From Saccharothrix coeruleofusca (lineage in GTDB: Bacteria; Actinomycetota; Actinomycetes; Mycobacteriales; Pseudonocardiaceae), in assembly GCF_014648515.1 (NCBI RefSeq), contig NZ_BMRG01000018.1, forward strand, positions 1-64,000: a stretch of 64,000 nt of DNA, in the 5' to 3' direction. The notes under the pieces were generated by a model. The model searched no databases. It was not told the DNA's origin and saw nothing but the letters and a program-made list of their open reading frames with translations. A program made the translations under genes and the position numbers. Positions within the stretch are counted from its first letter, which is position 1; each line of letters begins with the position of its first letter. Positions 15,347 through 24,190 of this stretch are shown in pieces.

Positions 15347-17186
15347 CCAGCACACCGGCACGCGGTTCACCCTGCTCGGCCCGGTCGAGCTGACCGTGGC
15401 CGGGGAGCGGATCGACCTGCGGGCGGCCAAGCTGCGCACCGTGCTGGCACTGCTGCTGCTCAGCCGGGGCAGCCTGGTGCCCGATTCCAGGATCGCCGAG
15501 ATGCTGTGGGGCCACGCGCCGCCGGTGACCGCGGAGGCGCAGATCCAGAACTACGTCTCCCGGCTGCGCAAGGTGCTCGGCGAGGGTTGCGCGATCACCC
15601 GCAGACGCCCCGGCTACGTGCTCGACGTCGGGCCCGCCCAGCTGGACCTCGTCGAGTTCGAGCGGATCGCGGCGGCCGGTCGGCAGGCCGCCGCGGCCGG
15701 GCGGACCGCCGCCGCGGCCGACCTGCTGGCCCGGTCGCTGGCGGTGTGGACGGGCCCGGCGCTGGCGGGGGTGACCGACGTGCTGGAGGCGGCGGCCGCG
15801 CCCGACCTGGAGGAGCGCAGGCTGGTGGTGCTGGAGGACCGCCTGGCCGCCGACATCGAGCTTGGCAGGCACGCCGAGCTGGTGGCCGAGCTGACCGGCC
15901 TGGTCAGCGCGCACCCGCTGCGCGAACGGCTGCGCGGTCAGCTGATGATCGTGCTCGACCGCACCGGTCGCCAGGCCGAGGCGCTGAGCAGCTACCACCG
16001 GCACCGCCGCAGGATGGCCGCGGACATGGGCATCGACCCCGGTGTGGAGCTGCGCCGCGTGTACGAGTCGATTCTGGCCGCACCCGCCGCCGAGCCGCCG
16101 CCGGGGCACCGGACCGCCCCGCGCCGCGCGGTGCCCGCCCAGCTGCCACCCGACATCGCCGACTTCACCGGCCGGGACGCGGAGGTGGCCGAGCTGGAGG
16201 CGCTGCTGCGGCAGCCGCGTTCCCCGGTCGCCACCGTCTCGGGGATGGCGGGCGTGGGCAAGACCGCGCTCGCGGTGCACGTGGCGCACCGCTGCCGGGA
16301 GCACTTCCCCGACGGGCAGTGCTACCTGGACCTGCGCGGGACCTCCGGGCCGCTGGACCCGGCCGAAGCGCTGGCGGTCCTGCTGACGGGGCTGGGCGTG
16401 CCCGCGCGCGAGGTTCCCGACGGCGTGGACGAGCGGTTGCGGCTCTACCGCAGCAGGCTGGCCGAGCGGCGGGTGCTGCTGGTGCTGGACAACGCGGCGG
16501 ACGAGCGGCAGGTGCGCCCGCTGCTGCCCGGCAACGCCGGGTGCGGGGTGCTGGTCACCGGCCGCACCCGGCTCTCCGCGCTGCCCGGCGTCCCGCTGCT
16601 CGACCTGGACGTGCTGCCCGCCGTCGAAGGTGTCCGGCTGCTCGGCCGGATCACCGGCGAGCAGCGGGTGGCGGCCGACCGGGCCGCCGCCGAGCGGATC
16701 GTGCGGCTGTGCGGCGGGCTCCCGCTGGCCGTGCGCATCGCGGGCGCCCGGCTGGTGGCCAAACCGCACCTGCGCACCGCCGAGCTGGCCACCCGGCTGG
16801 CCGACCAGCGCCGCAGGCTCGACGAGCTGCAGCTGGCGGACCTGGACGTGCGGGCCAGCGTGGCGCTGAGCTACCGAGGGCTGGCCGAGCCGACCCGCCG
16901 GGCGTTCCGGCTGCTGGCCCTGCTGGACCGGGAGCGGTTCGCGGTGTGGACCGCGGCGGTGGTGCTGGACGTGCCGGTCGGCCGGGCCAGGAAGCTGGTC
17001 GAGGAACTGGTGGACGCCCGGCTGCTGGAGGTCTCCGGCACCGACCTGCCCGGCCAGGACAAGTACGGCTTCCACGACCTGGTCCGCGCGGTGGCCACCG
17101 AACTGGTCGCCGAGGAGGACCTGGCGGTGGACCGGTTCGCCGCGCTGCACCGGGCGCACACGAGCACGGCGTACTCGCCGGAATGA
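15327..17186 (+). CDS. SARP/AfsR-type transcriptional activator with NB-ARC domain
   Basis: This 619-aa regulator starts with an OmpR-like winged helix (about 10-100, RLRKVLGEGCAITRRRPGYVLDV). A bacterial transcriptional activation domain follows (about 105-250, ending YHRHRRRMAADMGIDPGVELRRVYESIL), then an NB-ARC ATPase domain with Walker A GMAGVGKTAL near 310 and Walker B VLLVLDN near 390. It stops after a winged-helix-like segment and lacks the TPR tail of AfsR. Such proteins bind direct repeats upstream of biosynthetic operons and switch on secondary metabolism, so this is the probable pathway-specific activator of the NRPS cluster. GTG start, overlapping the FAAL-like gene by 20 nt. Confidence 0.92.
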   Translation: MTESPSDQHTGTRFTLLGPVELTVAGERIDLRAAKLRTVLALLLLSRGSLVPDSRIAEMLWGHAPPVTAEAQIQNYVSRLRKVLGEGCAITRRRPGYVLDVGPAQLDLVEFERIAAAGRQAAAAGRTAAAADLLARSLAVWTGPALAGVTDVLEAAAAPDLEERRLVVLEDRLAADIELGRHAELVAELTGLVSAHPLRERLRGQLMIVLDRTGRQAEALSSYHRHRRRMAADMGIDPGVELRRVYESILAAPAAEPPPGHRTAPRRAVPAQLPPDIADFTGRDAEVAELEALLRQPRSPVATVSGMAGVGKTALAVHVAHRCREHFPDGQCYLDLRGTSGPLDPAEALAVLLTGLGVPAREVPDGVDERLRLYRSRLAERRVLLVLDNAADERQVRPLLPGNAGCGVLVTGRTRLSALPGVPLLDLDVLPAVEGVRLLGRITGEQRVAADRAAAERIVRLCGGLPLAVRIAGARLVAKPHLRTAELATRLADQRRRLDELQLADLDVRASVALSYRGLAEPTRRAFRLLALLDRERFAVWTAAVVLDVPVGRARKLVEELVDARLLEVSGTDLPGQDKYGFHDLVRAVATELVAEEDLAVDRFAALHRAHTSTAYSPE

Positions 17187-17200
17187 GCGGGAGAGCACCG

Positions 17201-17926
17201 ATGGAGTGGCTGCGGATCTTCGAACCCAGACCGCGGGCGGGCAGCAGGCTGTTCTGCTTCCCGCACGCGGGCGGCGGGGCGGCCTCCTACCGGCCGTGGA
17301 CGGCGATGCTGCGCCCGGACGTGGAGCTGGTGGCCGTGCAGTACCCCGGCAGGCAGGACCGGTTCGGCGAACCGTGCGCGGAATCGCTGGAGGAGCTGGT
17401 GGCGGGCGCCACCGCCGAGATCGCCGGACTGCTGGACCGGCCCTACGCGTTCTTCGGGCACAGCATGGGCGCCACGGTCGCCTTCGAGGCGGTCCGCGCG
17501 CTGACCGCCCGCGGCCTGCCCGAACCGCGGCGGCTGTTCGTCTCGGCCAGGTCCGCGCCGTCGGAGTCCGAACCGGTCCGGGTGGACACCGCCGACGACG
17601 CCGACCTGCTGGCCCACGTGCGCGGGCTGGGCAGCGCGGGTGGCGCCCACCTGGACGCGGAACCCAGGCTGCGCCCGCTGGTGCTGCCCAGCCTGCGGGC
17701 CGACCTGGCGGTGGTCAACAGCTACCGGTACCGGGGCGGCGAGCCGGTCCGCTGCCCCGTCACCGCCATCGCGGGCAGCACCGATCACAGCGTCGGCAGG
17801 CGTGAGATCGCGGCCTGGCAGCGGCACACCACCCTGCCGGTGGAACTGCTCGAACTGCCCGGCGGCCACTTCTACCTGGAGGAGTCCGCCCAGCGACTGC
17901 TGAGCGTGCTCAACGATCGCGTCTGA
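17201..17926 (+). CDS. type II (editing) thioesterase
   Basis: This 241-aa alpha/beta hydrolase of the GrsT/RifR family has FPHAGGGAASYRPW near 20, the nucleophile elbow FGHSMGA near 86, an acidic residue in AGSTDHSV near 193 and the catalytic His in PGGHFYL near 222. It removes wrongly loaded or stalled acyl groups from carrier domains of the synthetase. The ATG at 17201 follows GGGAGAG at 7 nt and gives the usual MEWLRIFEPRP beginning. An ATG at 17183, overlapping the SARP stop (ATGA), would add six residues. It is the last recognisable gene of the NRPS cluster; the next gene faces it convergently. Confidence 0.92.
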   Translation: MEWLRIFEPRPRAGSRLFCFPHAGGGAASYRPWTAMLRPDVELVAVQYPGRQDRFGEPCAESLEELVAGATAEIAGLLDRPYAFFGHSMGATVAFEAVRALTARGLPEPRRLFVSARSAPSESEPVRVDTADDADLLAHVRGLGSAGGAHLDAEPRLRPLVLPSLRADLAVVNSYRYRGGEPVRCPVTAIAGSTDHSVGRREIAAWQRHTTLPVELLELPGGHFYLEESAQRLLSVLNDRV

Positions 17927-17961
17927 TCGTCGCGTCCGCGGGCGTGGCCTCGCGCGGGCTG

Positions 17962-19635
17962 TCAGGGGGCGGTGGGGCCTGGTTGGTGGTGGAGGTAGGT
18001 GCCGATCCAGTCGACGGTGTCCTGCGGGGGAGCGGCGGGGGAGACCGGCACGAAGTTGGTGGCGTCGTCCACGCTGCCGGAGCCGTCGTAGCGGGTCCGC
18101 AGCGGGTAGGGGTGCACCGGCCGCGTCCGGGCGGCACCGTCGGCGTTCTGGCCGGTGGCGATGATCCGGTCCGGGGCGTCGCCGCGCTCGACCCAGGCCA
18201 GCAGCGCGCGCAGCGGGTCGAACGCGGACAGCGTGTCGCCGCCCGTGCAGTGCTGCACCGAGGGGACCATGAACAGCCTGGCCCACCGCTGGGTCGCGCG
18301 CAGCCCGCCGTCGCGCAGGGTCAACCGCTGGTAGTAGTCCAGCGTCCCGCCCGGCGGGATGACCTGATCGCCCCAGCCGTGCCAGAGGATCAGCTTGCCA
18401 CCCGCCCGGCGGAACGCGCTCAGGTCGAGCGCCATCGCCCCGCCGCGCACCCCTTCGTGGGTCAGGCGGTGGAACTCCTGCGCGGTGAACCGGACCTCGG
18501 CCAGTGACGAGTGCGGCGTGCCGAGTGGGTAGCCGAGGTAGCGCAGGTAGTTGTCGGCCAGCAGCGCCGCCATCGACTCGCCCGACTGGGGGGAGGGCGT
18601 CACCCAGCCGCTCCAGGCCAGTTCCGAGCCGGGTTCCTGGCCCGCCGGGTACAGCCGCCTGCCGTGTTCGTCGGTCGGACCCGCGTACAGCGCGCGCACG
18701 GTGCCGACCTGGGCCCCGGTCAGGCAGGACGGCTGGTCGGTGCCGTCCGGGCAGCGCAGGGCGGCGGGGTCGAAGTCGCACCGGCGCGGGTCGTCGAGCT
18801 GCCCGTCGGACAGGCCGTCGAGGTGGTCGCAGCGGGCCAGCACGGCCCGGTGCAGCGCGGGCAGCTTGTCGGCGGTGAGCACCGGCCCGCCGTCCGGGGC
18901 GGTGTTCACCCTGGCCAGCCACGCTTGGTAGAGCATCAGCGGGGCCTGGTAGTTCGCGGGCGCGCCCGCGAGGATGCCGTCGAAGTCGTGCGGGTAGCGC
19001 TGGGCCAGCAGCAGCGCCTCGCGACCGCCGTTGGAGCAGCCGCCGAAGTAGGAGCGCGCGGGCGGTTTCCCGTAGTACCGCGCGATGAGCCGCTTGGCGG
19101 CCAGCGACACCACGTGCGGCGCGCGGAAGGCCAAGTCGTCCCTGGCTGCCTGGTCGTCCGCGGCCCAGCGGGCGTCGACCGTGGGCACCGGCCCCTGGCC
19201 CACGTGCCCGTCGTCGGTGGCCGCCACGGCCAGGTCGCCGACGCGGGGACCGCAGTCGGGCATGGCGGGGGAGGAGAGCACGCCGCAGAACCCGCCGCAG
19301 CCGTACTGGAAGTAGCGGCCGGTGTAGGTGGTGGTGGGGAGCTTGAGGTGGAAGCGCACTTCCGGCTCGACGTACCCGCGCACGGAGCAGTGCTCGGCCT
19401 CGCCACCGCCCGAGGGGACCACCGCCGCTTCGGTCACGTGCGCGCGGGTGCCGGGGATGGCGAAGTCGCGCACCAGATCGACGCAGTCCACCACCGGGCG
19501 GACCGGTCGGGCGGTGTCGGCGGAGGCGCGCGGGGTGCCGAGTTCGACCGTGGTCAGCACGAGCACCAGGACGACCAGGAACAAGTGGCCGTATCTGTGG
19601 CTTTTCGGCGTTCTCAACCCCATCCCCATCCACAC
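17962..19635 (-). CDS. secreted tannase/feruloyl-esterase family hydrolase
   Basis: This 557-aa exported protein has a signal peptide (about 1-40, hydrophobic HLFLVVLVLVLTT, cleavage after ASA). Its catalytic domain matches the tannase family: the serine elbow GGCSNGGREAL near 194, a late Asp region (GWGDQVIPP near 408) and the His in PSVQHCTGGD near 446, next to the Cys characteristic of the family's CS-D-HC arrangement. It would hydrolyse aromatic or other carboxylic esters outside the cell; the substrate is unknown. In-frame starts GTG 19635, ATG 19629 and ATG 19623 are close together; the longest is given. It lies convergent to the NRPS cluster and is followed by no co-directional partner. 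Confidence 0.87.
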   Translation of the reverse strand: MWMGMGLRTPKSHRYGHLFLVVLVLVLTTVELGTPRASADTARPVRPVVDCVDLVRDFAIPGTRAHVTEAAVVPSGGGEAEHCSVRGYVEPEVRFHLKLPTTTYTGRYFQYGCGGFCGVLSSPAMPDCGPRVGDLAVAATDDGHVGQGPVPTVDARWAADDQAARDDLAFRAPHVVSLAAKRLIARYYGKPPARSYFGGCSNGGREALLLAQRYPHDFDGILAGAPANYQAPLMLYQAWLARVNTAPDGGPVLTADKLPALHRAVLARCDHLDGLSDGQLDDPRRCDFDPAALRCPDGTDQPSCLTGAQVGTVRALYAGPTDEHGRRLYPAGQEPGSELAWSGWVTPSPQSGESMAALLADNYLRYLGYPLGTPHSSLAEVRFTAQEFHRLTHEGVRGGAMALDLSAFRRAGGKLILWHGWGDQVIPPGGTLDYYQRLTLRDGGLRATQRWARLFMVPSVQHCTGGDTLSAFDPLRALLAWVERGDAPDRIIATGQNADGAARTRPVHPYPLRTRYDGSGSVDDATNFVPVSPAAPPQDTVDWIGTYLHHQPGPTAP

Positions 19636-19656
19636 CCGCTCGGTGGCACGGGAAGT

Positions 19657-20541
19657 TTAGTCATGGGCGAACCGCACGAGGACGCCCGCTTCCATCGCCA
19701 CCCACACCGCGCCGTCCGGGCCGAGCGCGAGGCCGTGCGGTTCGGCGGAGGGCAGCTCGTGCCGCTCGACCCGGCCGTCGGCGTCGATCCGGCCGAGGCG
19801 GTTGCCGCCCCACTCGGTGAACCAGCAGCCGCCGCGCGGATCGGCGACGACGGCGTGCGGCTTGGCGGTCCGGTCCGGCAGCGGGAACTCCGCGATGGTC
19901 CCGTCCGGACCGATCCGCCCGATCTGTCCCGCGAGGATCTCCGCGAACCACAGCGCGCCGTCGGAGCCCGCGGTGATGCCGACCGGACCCGCGTCGGCGG
20001 TGGGCAGCGGGTGCACGGTGACGCCACCGCTGGTGTCCGCGCGGCCGATGGCGTTGGCCGCGTTGAGGGTGAACCACAGGGCGCCGTCCGCGCCCGTGGT
20101 GATGAACGACGGGAACGCCCCCTCCGCTGGAAGCGCGAACCCGGTGACCTCGCCCTCGGTGCCGAGGCGGCAGATCCGGTTCGCGGTGGTCTCGGTGAAC
20201 CACAGCGCGCCGTCGGGACCGGTGGTGATCCCGAAGGGCCCGGCTTGTGGGGCCAGCGGGAAGGACGTGGCTCGGCCGTCGACGGTGATGCGGCCGATCC
20301 TGTCGTCGCGGCGGGTGAACCACAGGGCGCCGTCCGGACCGGGGGTGATCACCATCGGGGCTGCCCCGTCGCCCAGCTCGAAGGTGGCCTGCTCGCCATC
20401 CGCGCCCATCCGTCCGATGTGGCCGGAGCCCACGAGGGTGAACCACAGGGCTCCGTCCGGGCCTGGCGTGATGCTGTAGGGACCGGCGGCGGGATGCGGC
20501 ACGGGGAACTGCTGAATGGTCGTGCTGTGCTCCTGGGTCAC
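19657..20541 (-). CDS. vgb: virginiamycin B lyase (streptogramin B lyase) homologue
   Basis: This 294-aa seven-bladed beta-propeller is built of repeats with the signature GPDGALWFT, seven clear copies about 42 residues apart. Vgb opens the ester ring of type B streptogramins by an elimination that needs no water. The C-terminal blades carry PHAV, PHGLALGPDG and VWVAMEAG, where the family's catalytic His and Glu are expected. It starts at GTG and lies 21 nt upstream of the tannase-family gene, transcribed leftwards. It may give streptogramin resistance, but many actinobacterial homologues are uncharacterised propellers, so the substrate is an inference. Confidence 0.85.
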   Translation of the reverse strand: MTQEHSTTIQQFPVPHPAAGPYSITPGPDGALWFTLVGSGHIGRMGADGEQATFELGDGAAPMVITPGPDGALWFTRRDDRIGRITVDGRATSFPLAPQAGPFGITTGPDGALWFTETTANRICRLGTEGEVTGFALPAEGAFPSFITTGADGALWFTLNAANAIGRADTSGGVTVHPLPTADAGPVGITAGSDGALWFAEILAGQIGRIGPDGTIAEFPLPDRTAKPHAVVADPRGGCWFTEWGGNRLGRIDADGRVERHELPSAEPHGLALGPDGAVWVAMEAGVLVRFAHD

Positions 20542-20609
20542 GGGGAAGTCACCCTAGTGGGAGCGGGCTTCGCCGTGCCGGGTGGTCGCGCGGCGGCCAC
20601 CCGGCGTGC

Positions 20610-21761
20610 TCACCGGTGGTGCGATCCGGCCCAGGCCGCCAGTCGGTTGCGCAGCTCCTCGACGCCGTCGCCGGTCAGCGCGGAAACGGGGACGGCCTCG
20701 GGGTGGGCGCGGCGCAGAGCCGCCACCCACTCCGGCGGGGCGATGTCGGTCTTGTTGAGCACGAGCAGCTCAGGGACTTCACCCGCGTCGATCTCGTGCA
20801 GAACGCCGTGCACGGTGGTGATCTGGTCCAGGGCGTCGGGGGCGGAGGCGTCGGCCACGTGGAGCACCAGGTCGGCGTGGCGGACCTCCTCCAGGGTGGA
20901 GCCGAAGGCGTCGACGAGCTGGTGGGGGAGGTGGCGGACGAAGCCGACCGTGTCGGTGACGGTGAGGGTGGCGCCCTCGGCGTCGATGCGCCGCACGGTG
21001 GGGTCGAGGGTGGCGAACAGGACGTCGGCCGAGCCTGCCCGCGCCCCGGCGAGTCGGTTGAGCAGCGCGGACTTGCCCGCGTTGGTGTAGCCGGTGATGG
21101 CGACCGAGGGGACGCGGTTGCGGGCGCGGCGGTCGCGGGTGCGTTCCCGCCGCTTGGCCAGCTCGGCGACTCGCCTGCGCAGGCTTCCCGCTCGTTGCCG
21201 CAACTTGCGCCGCTGGGTTTCCAGGCGCATCTCACCGGGGCCGCGCACGCCGATGCCCGCACCGCCCGCGACGCGCCCGCCACCGACGCGGGACAGGGCT
21301 TGTCCCTGGCCGCGCAGGCGCGGCAGCTGGTAGGCGATCTGGGCCAGTTCGACCTGGAGGCGCCCCTCGCTGCTGCGGGCGTGCTGGGCGAAGATGTCCA
21401 GGATCAGGGCGGTGCGGTCGACCACGCGCACGCCGACGCGCTCCTCCAGGGTGCGGGCCTGCCGGGGGGACAGCTCGCCGTCGGCGATGACCAGGTCGGC
21501 GTCGGCCCGCAGGGCGGTGGCGGCCAGTTCGTCGGCCTTCCCGGAGCCGACGTAGGTAGCCGGGTCGGGGCGTCCGCGGACCTGCACGACCTGCTCGACG
21601 ATGTCCAGGCCGTCGGTGTCGGCCAGCCGTCGCAGTTCCGCCAGCGACAGCTCGGTGCCCGGCGCACCCGCGTCCTCCTCCTCGCGGACGGCCACCAGCA
21701 CGGCCTTCGCCGGTGCTCGCGCCGCGTCGGCCTCGGTTCCCAACAGCCACGCGCCTGCCAT
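20610..21761 (-). CDS. hflX: GTPase HflX
   Basis: This 383-aa protein has the HflX N-terminal domain (GSGKADELA near 78, Q-A-R-T-L-E-E-R-V near 103) and a glycine-rich linker (GGRVAGGAGIGVRGPGE near 160). A coiled-coil stretch and a G domain follow, with GYTNAGKS near 216, DTVGFVRHLP near 260 and NKTD near 326. HflX binds the 50S subunit and splits stalled ribosomes, and in actinomycetes can contribute to macrolide/lincosamide tolerance. The ATG at 21761 follows GAGGAGG at 4 nt. A longer open frame up to 22031 has no coding character. At 383 aa it is shorter than typical actinobacterial HflX, so it may be a second paralogue. Confidence 0.92.
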   Translation of the reverse strand: MAGAWLLGTEADAARAPAKAVLVAVREEEDAGAPGTELSLAELRRLADTDGLDIVEQVVQVRGRPDPATYVGSGKADELAATALRADADLVIADGELSPRQARTLEERVGVRVVDRTALILDIFAQHARSSEGRLQVELAQIAYQLPRLRGQGQALSRVGGGRVAGGAGIGVRGPGEMRLETQRRKLRQRAGSLRRRVAELAKRRERTRDRRARNRVPSVAITGYTNAGKSALLNRLAGARAGSADVLFATLDPTVRRIDAEGATLTVTDTVGFVRHLPHQLVDAFGSTLEEVRHADLVLHVADASAPDALDQITTVHGVLHEIDAGEVPELLVLNKTDIAPPEWVAALRRAHPEAVPVSALTGDGVEELRNRLAAWAGSHHR

Positions 21762-22029
21762 GGGCTCCTCCTCACCGTCGAGTAGGCCCTCGGCTACCCC
21801 TCCACCCGACGTCCATGCGCGTCCGCGACGACCGCGCCGCCACGGGAACCGGAACGCCCCTGGCGACGTTGAACAAGAGCTGCCCCTCCGGGCGCGTGGG
21901 CGCGTCCCGGTCGCCGCTGCTTGAGCAGTGGCGGTGTTCGCGGATCGCCCTCTTCCCTCGATGTTCTGTTCCGACCTTCCGGAACCCGTGCGCCGTCGCG
22001 ACGGGTGCGAGCCGGGCAAGGAGATGATC

Positions 22030-23022
22030 ATGTCGTCGACGATGGGGACACCCCGCGCGCCGAGGCGGGCCGCACCCGGCCAGGAGTGGTCGGCGGAGGT
22101 GGACCTGGTGGGCCACTACCTGCGCGAGGTCGGCGCCACGCCGCTGCTGACCGCCGAGGAGGAGGTCGACCTGGCCAGGCGCATCGAGGCGGGCGTGTAC
22201 GCCGCCGAGCTGCTGCGCCGCGCCGAGCAGGGCGGGGCGGGGCCGACCCCGCAGCCGACCCCGCAGCGCCGCCGCGACCTGCGCGCGGTGGCCGCGGACG
22301 GCAGCCGCGCCAAGGAGCACATGATCCGGGCGAACCTGCGCCTGGTCGTGTCGGTGGCCAAGAAGCACTCCTTCCGCGGGCTGCCGCTGCTGGACGTGGT
22401 GCAGGAGGGCAACCTGGGGTTGATCCGCGCCGTGGAGAAGTTCGACTACGCCAAGGGCTACAAGTTCTCCACTTACGCGATCTGGTGGATCAGGCAGGCC
22501 ATCGAGCGCGGTCTGGCCGATCAGATTCGCACCATCCGAATCCCGGTCCACGTGACCGAGGAGCTGGCCAAGCTGCAGAAGGCCGAGCGGCGGCTGCGGC
22601 AGGAGCTCGACCGCGAGCCGACCCACGAGGAGGTCGCGCGCGCGGCGAAGGCGTCGGTGGCCAGGGTGGCCGAGCTGCGCACGGCGGCCCGCGCCACGGT
22701 CAGCTTGGAGACGCCGGTCGGTGACGGCGGCTCGTCGGTGGCTGACCTGATCGAGGACGCCGACGCGGTGCAGGCCCACGAGGCGGTCGAGCACCAGGCG
22801 ATCACACGGGCGCTGCGGGCGCTGGTGGACACCCTGCCCGAGCGGCAGGCGCGGATCATGACCCAGCGCTACGGACTGGCCGACGGCCGCCCGCGCACGC
22901 TCCAGGAGGTGGCCGAGGAGATCGGGCTGACCCGCGAGCGCATCCGCCAGTTGGAGAAGGAGTCCCTGCGGCTGTTGCGCGATCCCGAGCGCAACGGGGC
23001 ACTGCACGCGCTGACCGCGTGA
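22030..23022 (+). CDS. HrdB-like (sigma-70 group 2) RNA polymerase sigma factor
   Basis: This 330-aa sigma factor has region 1.2 (about 20-50) and region 2 with IRANLRLVVSVAKK and KGYKFSTYAIWWIRQAI near 135-165. Region 3 starts IRTIRIPVHV, and region 4 has the helix-turn-helix LQEVAEEIGLTRERIRQLEKE near 295. There is no long region 1.1, so it is a group 2, non-essential principal-like factor related to HrdD/SigB, probably used in stationary phase or stress. The ATG at 22030 is 6 nt after AAGGAG. It is divergent from hflX with about 270 nt between, and a strong hairpin follows the stop. Confidence 0.92.
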   Translation: MSSTMGTPRAPRRAAPGQEWSAEVDLVGHYLREVGATPLLTAEEEVDLARRIEAGVYAAELLRRAEQGGAGPTPQPTPQRRRDLRAVAADGSRAKEHMIRANLRLVVSVAKKHSFRGLPLLDVVQEGNLGLIRAVEKFDYAKGYKFSTYAIWWIRQAIERGLADQIRTIRIPVHVTEELAKLQKAERRLRQELDREPTHEEVARAAKASVARVAELRTAARATVSLETPVGDGGSSVADLIEDADAVQAHEAVEHQAITRALRALVDTLPERQARIMTQRYGLADGRPRTLQEVAEEIGLTRERIRQLEKESLRLLRDPERNGALHALTA

Positions 23023-23026
23023 GCCC

Positions 23027-23061
23027 GGCGCCCCGCGCCGGTCGTCCGGGCGCGGGGCGCC
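23027..23061 (+). terminator. terminator of the sigma factor gene
   Basis: GGCGCCCCGCGCC (23027-23039) pairs with GGCGCGGGGCGCC (23049-23061) around a 9-nt loop, starting 5 nt after the stop codon. Confidence 0.75.
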
Positions 23062-23108
23062 GCTCGTCGTGGGCGGGAAGGGCTCGTCGCGGGGCGGGGA
23101 GGCGACCG

Positions 23109-23366
23109 CTACGGAGGGGGCAGTCGGACGTGGAGGTCCCAGGCCCCGTACTCCTCGTTGAAGACGCAGTCGTAATCGATCCAGTCGCCGTTCCGCACAC
23201 CGCTGTGGCCGGTGGCCGCGCACAGCGCTTCCTCGTGGTAGGTCGCGATGTGCTCCCAGCGCTGTTCCACCGGCGGTCGGCGGCGGCGGAACGGAGCGGG
23301 AGCGGTCCAGAGGTCCCTGGGCGGGACCAGCGCGGCCAGGGCGATCGAGGTGATCACACGTCGCAT
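23109..23366 (-). CDS. small secreted protein of unknown function
   Basis: This 85-aa protein starts with a short hydrophobic export-like segment (MRRVITSIALAALV). The mature part is aromatic and acidic, with two Cys (ALCAATG and YDCVFNE) that could pair. The ATG at 23366 is preceded by GGGGAGG, a strong ribosome-binding site, and codon bias is actinobacterial, so I consider it real. I do not recognise the family. It ends convergent to the sigma factor terminator and has no co-directional partner. Confidence 0.6.
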   Translation of the reverse strand: MRRVITSIALAALVPPRDLWTAPAPFRRRRPPVEQRWEHIATYHEEALCAATGHSGVRNGDWIDYDCVFNEEYGAWDLHVRLPPP

Positions 23367-23401
23367 GACGTGCCTCCCCGTGGTTGAGTGTGCCAGTTGG
23401 A

Positions 23402-23874
23402 GCGGGGGGCGGTTCCTCGGATTCCGCACCATCGGGATGCCACCCAGGGTCGGCGATAACGCGCATTTCGCCTTTCGCCACCCGAAAGGATTGTGGTCGG
23501 CGGATGGGTGAGCTCTCCGGTCGCGCGGGGGAAGCAGCGGCCAAGTCGGTGGGCGGGGCGGTGCGCTCACCAGAGCGAGCGGGGGAGAGGTCGAGCAGGA
23601 AGGCTGCCCGGCGGTTGGGCGCAGGCATGAGGTGCTCCTCGGGCAGTGGGCGCGGTCCCCTCGACCTACCCCCTCCTCGCGGCACGACACGGCGACGCCG
23701 TGTTTTCCGCCCTTCCGAGCGAGCGGATGAGCACCACGGACTGACGACGCGGCGGACAACCGAACAACCGCCCCCTGCGCCCTTCCCGTCGAAGCGGTGC
23801 GGCGAGCCCGAAGGGGTCGGTGTCGCTCCGCCTGCTCCGCACCGCCGATCACGGGCTGATCGGCACGGCACGAT
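23402..23874. other. region without recognisable gene
   Basis: This 470-nt stretch has no frame combining GC3 bias, a ribosome-binding site and known motifs. It leads into the ctaD relic and may be part of the same decaying segment. Confidence 0.5.
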
Positions 23875-24190
23875 CTGCCGCTGGTCTACGCCACGCCCAT
23901 CGTGTTCGGCTTCGCCAACTCCGTCCCACCGCCGCAGATCGGCTCGCCGGCTTCTCCGCATCCACCTCCATCATCGCCATCCCCCCGGCGTCAAGTTCTT
24001 CAACTGCGCCAGCACCACGTGGAAGGGCCGGTTGACCTTCGAGGCGTCCACTTCCGGACCGCGTTCATCGGTTCCAAGCTCGCCTTCTCCGTCCACCACC
24101 TGCTGGGCAACCGGGGCGTGCCGCGCCGCCACGCCGACCGTTCCTCTGGAACGTGCGCAGAGCCGCCGCTCCGGCGAGCCCGCTGCTCGG
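23875..24190 (+). pseudogene. ctaD: relic of cytochrome c oxidase subunit I (ctaD)
   Basis: Successive fragments in different frames match CtaD in the right order. LPLVYATPIVFGFANSVP..QIGSP (from 23875) resembles the family's YATPIVFGFANYVVPLQIG. SASTSIIAIPP (from 23955, another frame) continues one frame later as GVKFFNCASTTWKGRLTFE (23987-24043), like IAVPTGVKFFNWIGTMWKG..LTFE. VHFRTAFIGSKLAFSVHHLLGN (from 24046) runs into GVPRRHAD, like IHFW..FIGFHLTFLVQHWLG..GMPRRYAD. PFLWNV (24138) and RRSGEPAA (24164) match the tail. Large parts between fragments are deleted and the heme/copper helices are missing, so it cannot encode an oxidase. A functional copy must lie elsewhere. Confidence 0.75.

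Noticed and set aside
20610-22031. Longer 473-aa version of HflX
   Set aside because: The extra N-terminal 90 residues are Arg/Gly-rich and lack HflX similarity, while the internal ATG at 21761 has GAGGAGG at the right distance.
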